Assembly (NCBI RefSeq): GCF_000243395.2
Contig: NZ_CM001484.1
Coordinates: forward strand, 2,227,847-2,291,846
DNA length: 64,000 bases
Origin: Saccharomonospora glauca K62
GTDB lineage: Bacteria > Actinomycetota > Actinomycetes > Mycobacteriales > Pseudonocardiaceae
Reading direction: 5' to 3'
Positions 56,501-64,000 of the stretch are shown piece after piece. A program made the position numbers and the translations under genes. The notes under the pieces were generated by a model. That model had not been told where the DNA came from and ran no database searches. It saw only the letters and a program-made list of their open reading frames with translations. Every line of letters starts with the position of its first letter. The first letter of the stretch is position 1.

Positions 56501-58164
56501 GGCTCGCTGCGGTACAGCCCGGAACACCATCCCACGTACTGGTCGCCGACTCCTGAGAACAGGAAGACCACCGAGCGGCTTCCGGCCGGACCGGCCGAGC
56601 TGTACACCTTCGGAGAGCGATCGGCGAGGGCGTCGGCGGCCTCGGCGGTGTCGTGCACCACCACCGCGCGTCGGTACTGGTGGGTGCGCCGGCCCAGCGC
56701 AAGCGTGCCGCTCACGTCCTGGAGGGCGACCTCGGGATGTCCGGCCAGGTGCTCGGCGAGCTGGTCGGTGGCCCGGTCCAGCGCGGCCGGGGTGCGGGCC
56801 GACAGCAGGATCGGTCGAGGGCCCGGCGCGAGTGTCCGCGGCCGGGGTTCGGGAGCCTGCTCGACAACGATGTGCGCGTTGGTGCCGCCGATGCCGAAGG
56901 AGCTCATCCCGGCCCGGCGGGGCACCCCGGCCACGGGCCAGTCGCTGAGGGTGGTGTTGACGTAGAAGGGGGACGACTCGAAGTCGATATTCGGGTTCGG
57001 CGTGCGGAAGTGCAGTGTCGGCGGCACCTTGCCGTATTTGACCATCAGGACCGACTTGATGAAGCTGGCCACTCCCGCGGCCGAGTCGAGGTGCCCGACG
57101 TTCGACTTGAGGGACCCGATCGCGCATCGGCGTTCCGGGTCCGCGCCGAGCACGCGGAACGCGTCGGTGAGCGAGGAGATCTCGATGGGGTCGCCCAACG
57201 GCGTGGCCGCGCCGTGTGTCTCGACGTGGCCGATGGTGTTGACGTCGACTCCCGAGGCCAGCACCGCGTCGGTGATCACCTGGGTCTGCCCACGGGTTCC
57301 GGGCGCGGTGTAGCCGACCTTGGCCGAGCCGTCGTTGTTCATCGCCGAACCGCGTACGACGGCATGGATCAGGTCGCCGTCCGCCAGGGCATCCTCCAGG
57401 CGACGCAGGACCACCACCCCGACGCCGCTGCCCGGAACGGTGCCCTTGGCGTCGGCGTCGAACGACCGGCAGTGGCCGTCCGGGGAGAGGACGCCGCCCT
57501 CCTCGTACAGGTAGCCCCGAACCTCCGGCAGGATCAGCGACACGCCACCTGCCAACGCGAGGTCCGACTCCCCGGTGAGCAGTCCCTGGCACGCCAGGTG
57601 GATCGCCACCATCGACGTCGAACACGCGCACTGCACGGTCACCGCGGGGCCCCGCAGATCGAGCTTGTACGCCGCCCTGGTGGCCAGGTAGTCCTTGTCG
57701 ACGGACAGGATCATCTGCATCTGGCTGATGTCGGCCAGCGCCCGCTCGTTCGGGTAGACGTTGTTCCACATGTACGAGCTGAGCCCGACACCGGCGTAGA
57801 TGCCCGCCACACCGTCGAAGCGGGAAAGGTCGTATCCCGCGTCGTCGAGGGCGTGGGCCGCGCATTCCAGGAACAGCCGCTGCTGCGGGTCGATCAACTC
57901 CGCCTCGCGCGGGCTGTATCCGAAGTAGGCCGCGTCGAACTTGTCGAGGTCGTTCAGCACCCCGCCGCGCGGGACGAATCCGGGATGGTCGAGCAGCCGC
58001 GGGTCCACCCCGGCCGCCAGCAACTCGTCCCGGTCGAACGTGGAGATCGACTCCACGCCCCCGGTGAGGTTGGCCCAGAACTGCTCGGGGTCGTCCGCTC
58101 CGGGGAATCGGCAGCTCATGCCGACGACCGCGATCGCGTCAATCGACTCACTCACGACACTCAC
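53566..58164 (-). CDS. type I PKS module: KS-AT-KR-ACP
   Basis: The 1532-residue protein has KS (about 8-430; Cys181 in CACSTS, His317, KSNVGH), AT (about 525-830; Ser643 in [13 protein letters not shown] at about 739-743), KR (GGLGRIG near 1155; Ser and Tyr/Asn in AYAAANLY) and ACP (Ser1461 in [10 protein letters not shown]). The motif after the KS His reads HGAATP instead of HGTGT, although the His is kept. The HAFH AT motif is common in malonyl-selecting ATs, but aminomalonyl-ACP, made by the genes at 20.5-24 kb, is also possible. It overlaps the next gene by 4 bp and lies 31 bp behind the upstream NRPS. The GTG at 58164 or 58155 may start it. Confidence 0.93.
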   Translation of the reverse strand: MSVVSESIDAIAVVGMSCRFPGADDPEQFWANLTGGVESISTFDRDELLAAGVDPRLLDHPGFVPRGGVLNDLDKFDAAYFGYSPREAELIDPQQRLFLECAAHALDDAGYDLSRFDGVAGIYAGVGLSSYMWNNVYPNERALADISQMQMILSVDKDYLATRAAYKLDLRGPAVTVQCACSTSMVAIHLACQGLLTGESDLALAGGVSLILPEVRGYLYEEGGVLSPDGHCRSFDADAKGTVPGSGVGVVVLRRLEDALADGDLIHAVVRGSAMNNDGSAKVGYTAPGTRGQTQVITDAVLASGVDVNTIGHVETHGAATPLGDPIEISSLTDAFRVLGADPERRCAIGSLKSNVGHLDSAAGVASFIKSVLMVKYGKVPPTLHFRTPNPNIDFESSPFYVNTTLSDWPVAGVPRRAGMSSFGIGGTNAHIVVEQAPEPRPRTLAPGPRPILLSARTPAALDRATDQLAEHLAGHPEVALQDVSGTLALGRRTHQYRRAVVVHDTAEAADALADRSPKVYSSAGPAGSRSVVFLFSGVGDQYVGWCSGLYRSEPVFRDEFDRCCALFARHLGFDLRERLFDSEAEAAEEQPADPFARLVRERGPGPLDDTVVAQPLLFAVQYALAQLWQHHGVRPDAMLGYSVGEYVAAAVAGVLSLVDATWLVARRARHIEGLPNGSMLAVMSSEEQLTPWLGDRISLSAVDTQSLCVVAGPAEDVDALAARLRDEGIASRRVPAEHAFHSWMMRPLGEKLRADLDGVALHAPRIPYLSNVTGDWITAEEATDPEYWARHSVATVRFADQAAAVWQLTSPVVIELGPGRALGSLLAQHPDRADDGLVVASTRSARDTEDDEVTLLEALSRVWLAGVDVNWEVRYRETDWRRTGLPGYPFERDSFWLAAPTTTTPAEAPPDTSRRSDPSEWFYLPDWTRSLPPTAPTDDDPDETWLVVGATGSVVERLVAHSAARMIRVSWDASFADLGGDRFTVSPHEVSDWTKVLRTVSESGSVPARVVFGADGPERDFTALYGLMLLMRAWRDCGLVDDVEVGVVSVSGLPVAGESEVFPERGMLAALCRVIDQEMPQARCRFVDITPATSPRHEQRLLTRLVTELRYGTDDCVAYRGDTRWVRGFVPARLDRTGATRLRDGGCYLISGGLGRIGAVIGDLLATRKARIGVIRRSVVPDRADWDDYLRRAKPDDPVAAEITTIRRLEAAGATVAAASADVSDPERFAAAVARLENELGPFDGVFHVAGVVTADGVMPLAEATPERARPHLAAKADGVRVLADVFAGRELDFVLLCSSIASVLGGIGFPAYAAANLYTELFAAARSAEGGTPWTALAWEGWTVDDRAAPETATTLREYLIDENDAREVLERVLSGDPPAQLVNSTGDLRARFDQWSGTRETSQPAPRSSAAHARPELQTTYVAPRNDTERRLAEIWQDLLGIDRVGVHDNFFELGGHSLLGTRVIARVLRELRVQVPLHTLLTEPTVAGLASAVAELENAPTTPSITRVDRGGYRQDSGSAERTKAMTS

Positions 58165-58195
58165 CCGACCATCTCGTTGACGTTTTCCGACTCGG

Positions 58196-61100
58196 TCACC
58201 GCGACCGCTCCCCCTTCGGAACGCCGGCGGCCCTTGCCTCGAGGCGTTTCTGCTTCAGTTCCGCGGCGGTACGACGCCGGTTCCTCCCGGTCCGGGTCCT
58301 CGGGCCGGTGTCGGTCTCGCCGCTCAACAGGGAAGCCAGCGCGCGCACCGTCGGATGACCGAACAAATCGACGATCCTCAGTGGACGATTCAGTTCGCGC
58401 TGCAGCTTGGCGTGGACGCGCAGCAGAAGGAGCGAGTGACCGCCGAGGTCGAAGAAGTTGTCGGTGACTCCGGGGGTCTCCACTCCGAGCACGTCCGCCC
58501 ACACCCCGGCGATGGTTGCCTCCAGTTCGGTGGCGGGAGCCACCCTGCCGGTGGAGTTCCGGGAGGTCGGCGCCTCCGGGGCGGGCAGTGCGGCCACGTC
58601 GAGTTTGCCGTTCGCCGTCACCGGCAGCTCCCGCAACACCGTCCAGGTCGACGGAATCATGTAGCCGGGGAGCCGCATCCGCGCGTGTGCCCGCACGTCG
58701 TCCACGGAGAGGGTCTCGGCCTCCGGGGCGGGCACGAGGTAGGCGTCGAGCATCACGTCACCGTCACCCCGGCCGCCGTCGCGGGCTCGCACGACCGCGG
58801 CGCGCACCGCAGGGTGCTCGTTCAGCACGGCTTGGATCTCGCCCAGTTCCGCTCGTTGGCCCCGGATCTTGAGCTGCCCATCGTCGCGCCCCAGGTAGTC
58901 GAGCGCCCCGTCGGCGCGCCAGCGGCAGAGGTCCCCGGTGCGGTACATCCGGGCGCCCGGCGTCGCGCCGTAGGGATCGGGCACGAATTGTTCGGCGGTC
59001 AGTTCGGGCCGTCCCATGTAGCCGCGGGCCACCTGCACACCGCCGATGCACAACTCACCGGCGACCCCCGGCGGCACCAACCGGCCCGCCGCGTCCACCA
59101 CGTGCAGCGTGGTATTGGGCACGGGGCGGCCGATGGGCACGGACGATCCCGAGTCCTCCGCGCAGGCCCACCACGTCACGTCGATGGTGGCCTCGGTGGG
59201 CCCGTAGAGGTTGTGCAGCCGCGCTCCGGGCAGCACCGTCGAAAACCGGTCCCGCAACGCGGCGGGCAGCACTTCCCCGCTGCAGACGACGTCGCGTACC
59301 CCGGTGCAGGCGGCGGCATCCGGGTGGTCGACGAACACGCTGAGCATCGAGGGCACGAAGTGCAGCACGCTCACCCCCGCCGCGCGGATGATCTTCGCTA
59401 CCTGTCCGGGGTCGCGATGGGCGCCGGGTGGCAGCACCTCCAACCGGGCTCCGGTGACCAGCGGCCAGAAGAACTCCCACATGGACACGTCGAACCCGGC
59501 GGGGGTCTTCTGGGCCACCACATCGTCCTCGGACAACGCGAACGCGTCCTGCATCCAGCGGAGGCGGTTCACCACCCCCCGGTGTTCGACGACCACGCCC
59601 TTCGGCCTGCCGGTCGAACCCGAGGTGAACAACACGTACATCGGCGTCGAGCCCGACACCGGAGCACGGCGTTCGTGTTCCGCCAGGTCGTCGTCCGGCA
59701 GCGCGTCGAGCTCGGCCGTCGTGGCCGGGTCGTCGAGCACGATCCAGGACAGCTCGGGGAGCACCGTGCGGGTCCCGGTGACGGTGAGGCCCAGGCGGGC
59801 GTCCGCGTCGGCGATCATCCCGGCGATTCGGTCGGTGGGAAGTTCCGGATCCACGGGCAGGAAGGCCGCGCCGGACTTGAGCACGCCCAGCAGGGCGATC
59901 ACGAGTTCGAACGACCGGGGTATCGCGACGGCCACGACGTCCTCGGGGCCGGCGCCGAGTTCGACCAGCTTCCGCGCCACGCGGTTGGCCTTGCCGGCGA
60001 GTTCCCGGTATCGCAGCGAGCGGTCGCCTTCGGAGAGCGCCACGGCGTCGGGACGATCGGCCACGGCGCGCTCGACCCACTCCAGCACCGTCTCCCGGCC
60101 GGGGTCGCTCGCCTCGCCGGTGCCCACCCGCCGCAACCATTCCGCGGCCTTGCCGTGCACCGACGGCACCGCGGCCAGTGGGCCGCCGCGAACGGCGGCC
60201 ACGACGAAGCGGGCGAAGCCCTCCGCGAAGTACTCGCCCCACTCCAGAACGGGCGCGCACTGGAAGAGCAGCTCCACGCGGTCCGGGTGTTCGCGCAGGG
60301 TCAGGTGCGCCTCGTCGAACGGCACGTCCTCGTAGGTGGCGTAGCCGGTCTCGGCGACCTTCTCGATCCATTCGGTGGGCAGGAAGTTGAAGACGAACCG
60401 GAGGTTGTCCGAAGGCAGGATCCGCCGCTGCTGGAACACGGACACGGCTTCGTGACCCCGCGCCCGCCGGCGCCGCTCACGGAAGCGGGCGGCGTAGTCG
60501 GCCGCGGACTCCTCCGGCCTCGGCCGGGGCACGTGGACCGGGACGACGTGCAGGTAGCAGCCGAGCGACTCGCTCTGCCTCTCCGGACGTCCCCCGGCCA
60601 GGGTGTAGACGAGGTAGTCCTCCTCGCCGTCGGCGTGTCGCCCGACGAAGGCGGAGAACAGCGTGAGCAGAAGGCCCGGCAGCCGCAGGCCGTGTTCCTC
60701 GCACCACGCGCGCACCTCTGCGAGCTCGGCGCCGTCGAGCGCCGCCACCGACCGCAGTACCGCCCGGCCGTCGCCTTCGGGGACGGGAGGCAGCGGCAGC
60801 GCGGCGGACTCGGCCGCCACCTTCCGCCAGTAGTCGAGGGTCTCCTCCCGATCGAAACGCGCGGCGATCTCCGGGACACGGTCCACGAAGGACACCGTGT
60901 CGGTCGGTGCGGCGCATTCGCCCCCGGAGCGGTAGGCCTCCACCATGCGGCGGAACAACTCGGGCACGGACGCGCCGTCGATCACGGCGTGATGGGCGCC
61001 GACGACCGCCTGGAGATGCCCGTGTTCGTCGCGGACGAGCAGGTGCCGGACGAGAGGTTCCCCTTCCGGCGCGTACGGTCGCTGCGCGAACTGCGGAATC

Positions 61101-64000
61101 GCGTTGAGCAGCCCGAACGGCTGGTTCTCCTGCTCCCGCACATCGATCAGCGGGCAGTCGACGTCCGCCGAGGCGAGCACGGCCAGGTGCGGTTCACCGT
61201 CGAGGAGTACCGGCGCGCTGCGCAGCAACTCCTCTTGCTCGGTGATCGACCGCACGACCGAGCGCCAGCGCTCCGCGTCACCGTCGGGGCCGAGGTCGAG
61301 CGAGAATGCCGGGAGGAACGCCCCGACGTCGGGCCGGGCGGCGTGTTCCAGGTAGAGGTCGCGCTGCACGGGGGTCATCGCGCTGACCCGCTCCACCCCA
61401 CCCGGCGGCAGACCGAACCGCTCCGCGATGTGGTCGGTGAGGCCGGTGGGCTTGCCGTACGGGGCGTGCGGGTCGGCGGCGAAGCGCTCCAGCGCGGTGA
61501 GGTACCGCGCGGCGACGTCGTCGATCCAGTCACTTCCGAAGCGGTGCCCGTCGTACTGCACGCGGATGAGCAGTTCCGGGCTCTGCGGGTCCGCCACGAA
61601 GTAGACGGCGAAGGGAAACTCGGTCTCCTCGAACAACGTCGAGTCGAGCACGTGCACGTCCTCGTTGTCGGCCAACGACTCGTAGGCCAGGTAGCGGACG
61701 TAGTTCACCCCGGTCTCGACCGTCAGTCCGGCCCCGGCGAGGCGATGCACCTCGGCGTAGGGGAAGTGCCGGTAGGGCATCAGCTCGCACTCCGCGTCGA
61801 ACACCGCGCGCGCCAGCTCGGTCCAGCTGCCGTCCGTGAGAGGGGTTCGCAGCAGGACTCCGTTGACAAACAGACCACACTCCTCGGCCACGCCCGGCTG
61901 AGGTGGTCGTCCGTTGCCCGCAAGGGCGGTATAGACGTCGCAGTGTCCCGTCAGTTGCCCCAGGACGTAGAGGTGCACGGCGAGGCAGGCGTACTTGACG
62001 GTGAGCCCCTCGGCCCGCATGGCCTCCCGCAAGCGCTCGGCCACCGCGCCGTCCAACACGTACTGGCGCGCCTGGCCGCGCGGACCCCGCACGGTACCCG
62101 CCTTGTCGGGCAACCGTAGCGACGGGAGCGCGCTCGTGCGGCGATGCCAGAAGTCGCGCTGTTCTGGGTCCTTGATCGCCTTGCGTTCCAGGGCGACGAA
62201 CTCACGGTAGGTGCCGCTGTCCTCCTCACCGAGCAGCGAGGGCTCGCCACGGGTGAGCCGCCGGTAGTCGGTGAGCCAGTGTCCGAACAGCGTGGAGATG
62301 CTCCAGCCGTCGAGGATCGAGTGGTGGAAGCTCACGACGAGGTGGAACCGGTCCTCGGCACGCCGGAAGACCTGGATGCGGGCCAGTGGCGCGCGGGTCC
62401 AGTCGAAGCCTCGGGTCTTCTCCTCCTCCAGCCACGCGTCGATCCGCTCCTGCTGCTCCGCGTCGGGAAGCTCACGCAGGTCACGGAAGTCGAGGGGCAG
62501 CTCGGCCTCGGCCCACACCAGTTGCATCGGCTCGCTGTAGGTCGCGAGATCGAACGAGGTGCGCAGCGCCGGATGGCGCCGTACCACGGCGGCCAGCGCG
62601 GTGCGCAAGGCGTCCTCGTCGTAGGGCGCGCGCACGTGGTAGCCGATCAGATCGTGGTAGACGGGCGTGTTCGGGTCGACCGTGCTGTGGTAGAGCGTTC
62701 CGGCCTGCGCCGCGGCCATCGGATACGCGTCCACCAGTCCCTCGGGCAGCAGCTTCCTGTCCTCGGTGGACACCAACGAGAAAGGTGCGGTGGGTTCCTC
62801 CGGGGGCCGACCGCCCCGTTCGAGCGCCGCCGCCAACTCCGCGACCGTCTGGCACCGGAAGAGATCCTGCAGTTCGAGGGAGAAGCCCTTCTCCCGCAGC
62901 AGGCCGAGCACCCGCAGGCTGCGCAACGAGTCCCCGCCGAGAGCGAAGAAGTTGTCGTCGGGGTCGACCTCACCGGTTCCGAGAACCTTCGCCCAGATCC
63001 CGCTCACGATCTCCTCGGCCGGAGTTCGGGCCGCCCGGCCTCCGGTGCGCGGGGTCTCCGACACCGAGGGCAGTGCCTTGCGGTCGAACTTGCCGTTCGG
63101 CGTCCGGGGCAGCGCGGGCAGGCAGCGGAGATACGCGGGCACCATGTACTCCGGCAGGATCGCGCGCATGGCCGCGCGGATCGCCTCGGCTCCGGGGTCC
63201 TCGCCCGACGGCACGTAGAAGCCGGCGAGCTGGAGGTCACCTCGTTCCCGCGTGGTGGTGACCGCCGCTTCGAGCACACCGGGATGGCTCCGCATCGCGG
63301 ACTCCACCTCGCCCAGCTCGATGCGGAAGCCCCGCACCTTCACCTGGTGGTCGGCGCGGCCGAGAAATTCCAGTGTGCCGTCGGGGCGCCAGCGGGCGAG
63401 GTCGCGGGTGCGGAACAGCCGGGTTCCGGGGGCACCGTCGGGGTCCGGCACGAATCGTTCCGCGGTCAGGGCGGGACGGTCGTGGTATCCGCGCGCCAGT
63501 CCCGGTCCGGCCACGCACAACTCGCCGGGGACGCCCACCGGTACGAGCTGGAGCCGCTCGTCTCGGATCGAGACACGGACTCCGGGAACGGGGCCTCCGA
63601 TGGTGGCGGTGCCGTCGACCGGCCCTCCCGGAAGGTCGGCGAACGTGGAGTAGACGCTGGCCTCCGTAAGTCCGTAGAGGTTCAGCACTCGCCGGACACC
63701 GGGAAGCTGGTGCAGGTCGGTGACCACGGCGTTGGGCAGTGCCTCCCCGGCCATGCTCACGACCTGCGCCCCCGCCGGGATGCCGCCCGTCCGGGCCAGC
63801 TCCGCCGCGGCCGAGGGCACCGTGTTGACGATGCGCACCGTGTCGGCCACCGACTTGGGCAGGTGCGGCAGTTGCAGGACGTTCTCGACCAGGACGACAC
63901 AGCCGCCGTAGCACAGGGGCAGGAAGATCTCCCAGACCGAGGAGTCGAAGCAGACCGACGACGACGCCAGCATGCCCGCCAACTGGTCGTCGTCGAACAA
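58196..64000 (-). CDS. NRPS, 5'-truncated by window edge: A-PCP-C-C-A(Ser)-PCP
   Basis: This fragment encodes 1934 residues; the start lies beyond the right edge. The first A domain is cut within its core (FDSSVWEIF at the edge; pocket D-S-W-N-S-A-L-V-Y, no confident match). PCP1 follows (Ser near fragment residue 358, GGDSLRSL). Next come two condensation-type domains in tandem: one with HHSILDGWS (near 560) and one with HHAVIDGAS (near 1003). The second A domain has FDVSMWEF (Asp at 1504) and the code D-V-W-H-V-S-L-I-D, serine. PCP2 (Ser near 1856, GGHSLLLL) and a basic tail end it. The chain should pass to the PKS encoded next. The second C-type domain may modify the serine, for example by dehydration, or be a second catalyst. 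Confidence 0.92.
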   Translation of the reverse strand: MFDDDQLAGMLASSSVCFDSSVWEIFLPLCYGGCVVLVENVLQLPHLPKSVADTVRIVNTVPSAAAELARTGGIPAGAQVVSMAGEALPNAVVTDLHQLPGVRRVLNLYGLTEASVYSTFADLPGGPVDGTATIGGPVPGVRVSIRDERLQLVPVGVPGELCVAGPGLARGYHDRPALTAERFVPDPDGAPGTRLFRTRDLARWRPDGTLEFLGRADHQVKVRGFRIELGEVESAMRSHPGVLEAAVTTTRERGDLQLAGFYVPSGEDPGAEAIRAAMRAILPEYMVPAYLRCLPALPRTPNGKFDRKALPSVSETPRTGGRAARTPAEEIVSGIWAKVLGTGEVDPDDNFFALGGDSLRSLRVLGLLREKGFSLELQDLFRCQTVAELAAALERGGRPPEEPTAPFSLVSTEDRKLLPEGLVDAYPMAAAQAGTLYHSTVDPNTPVYHDLIGYHVRAPYDEDALRTALAAVVRRHPALRTSFDLATYSEPMQLVWAEAELPLDFRDLRELPDAEQQERIDAWLEEEKTRGFDWTRAPLARIQVFRRAEDRFHLVVSFHHSILDGWSISTLFGHWLTDYRRLTRGEPSLLGEEDSGTYREFVALERKAIKDPEQRDFWHRRTSALPSLRLPDKAGTVRGPRGQARQYVLDGAVAERLREAMRAEGLTVKYACLAVHLYVLGQLTGHCDVYTALAGNGRPPQPGVAEECGLFVNGVLLRTPLTDGSWTELARAVFDAECELMPYRHFPYAEVHRLAGAGLTVETGVNYVRYLAYESLADNEDVHVLDSTLFEETEFPFAVYFVADPQSPELLIRVQYDGHRFGSDWIDDVAARYLTALERFAADPHAPYGKPTGLTDHIAERFGLPPGGVERVSAMTPVQRDLYLEHAARPDVGAFLPAFSLDLGPDGDAERWRSVVRSITEQEELLRSAPVLLDGEPHLAVLASADVDCPLIDVREQENQPFGLLNAIPQFAQRPYAPEGEPLVRHLLVRDEHGHLQAVVGAHHAVIDGASVPELFRRMVEAYRSGGECAAPTDTVSFVDRVPEIAARFDREETLDYWRKVAAESAALPLPPVPEGDGRAVLRSVAALDGAELAEVRAWCEEHGLRLPGLLLTLFSAFVGRHADGEEDYLVYTLAGGRPERQSESLGCYLHVVPVHVPRPRPEESAADYAARFRERRRRARGHEAVSVFQQRRILPSDNLRFVFNFLPTEWIEKVAETGYATYEDVPFDEAHLTLREHPDRVELLFQCAPVLEWGEYFAEGFARFVVAAVRGGPLAAVPSVHGKAAEWLRRVGTGEASDPGRETVLEWVERAVADRPDAVALSEGDRSLRYRELAGKANRVARKLVELGAGPEDVVAVAIPRSFELVIALLGVLKSGAAFLPVDPELPTDRIAGMIADADARLGLTVTGTRTVLPELSWIVLDDPATTAELDALPDDDLAEHERRAPVSGSTPMYVLFTSGSTGRPKGVVVEHRGVVNRLRWMQDAFALSEDDVVAQKTPAGFDVSMWEFFWPLVTGARLEVLPPGAHRDPGQVAKIIRAAGVSVLHFVPSMLSVFVDHPDAAACTGVRDVVCSGEVLPAALRDRFSTVLPGARLHNLYGPTEATIDVTWWACAEDSGSSVPIGRPVPNTTLHVVDAAGRLVPPGVAGELCIGGVQVARGYMGRPELTAEQFVPDPYGATPGARMYRTGDLCRWRADGALDYLGRDDGQLKIRGQRAELGEIQAVLNEHPAVRAAVVRARDGGRGDGDVMLDAYLVPAPEAETLSVDDVRAHARMRLPGYMIPSTWTVLRELPVTANGKLDVAALPAPEAPTSRNSTGRVAPATELEATIAGVWADVLGVETPGVTDNFFDLGGHSLLLLRVHAKLQRELNRPLRIVDLFGHPTVRALASLLSGETDTGPRTRTGRNRRRTAAELKQKRLEARAAGVPKGERSR

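Noticed and set aside
58355-62119. 1254-codon open frame on the + strand inside the NRPS gene
   Set aside because: It is the antisense frame of the NRPS; no domain and typical shadow composition.

Overview
The window is high-GC DNA with strong third-position G/C bias, GTG starts and MbtH/NRPS/PKS genes. It reads as a chromosomal segment of a filamentous actinomycete, possibly Pseudonocardiaceae; the family-level guess is weak. No rRNA, tRNA, CRISPR array or insertion sequence was found.

Left part (about 1-20.5 kb): mostly single genes and short operons. They are a SGNH hydrolase; an ECF42-type sigma factor with its YCII/DGPF partner; a FAD monooxygenase that overlaps the sigma gene tail-to-tail; a histidine kinase/response regulator pair; and, divergent from it, a compact Pycsar-like anti-phage operon (7042-8680). 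The Pycsar cyclase carries two cold-shock-like domains at its C-terminus, which is the most unusual defence feature here. Then come a glycerophosphodiesterase, a small zinc-ribbon protein, a MerR/MFS pair, a tyrosine recombinase, a frameshifted HemK-like methyltransferase gene, a 21-bp-period palindromic repeat array, an fmdB/fmdA formamidase pair, a secreted GH28 glycosidase with a LacI-type operator, and aminopeptidase N.

Right part (about 20.5-64 kb): a hybrid NRPS-PKS gene cluster that runs off the right edge. A + strand set of four (acyl-CoA dehydrogenase, class II aaRS-like ligase, 3-hydroxyacyl-CoA dehydrogenase, free ACP) looks like a machine for an ACP-bound, amino-acid-derived extender, most likely aminomalonyl-ACP from serine. 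A - strand operon (glutamine-synthetase-like ligase, P450, PLP decarboxylase, second P450, small unknown protein) faces a + strand operon of homoprotocatechuate meta-cleavage homologues (HpaE, HpaD, HpaG). A gamma-glutamylcyclotransferase-like gene suggests a gamma-glutamyl protection/removal cycle. A KAS III, an SDR and a 14-TM-type exporter follow.

The assembly line is transcribed right to left: NRPS (A-PCP-C-C-A[Ser]-PCP, 5' end outside the window), PKS (KS-AT-KR-ACP), NRPS-PKS (C-A-PCP-KS-degenerate AT-KR-ACP-TE), a formyltransferase-like protein, an MbtH-like protein, and a second NRPS (C-A[Ser]-PCP-C-A[pipecolate-like]-PCP). Overlapping stop/start codons tie most of these genes together. 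No cluster-specific regulator and no phosphopantetheinyl transferase lie inside the window. I do not recognise a known product for this combination; it looks like an undescribed or poorly described pathway.
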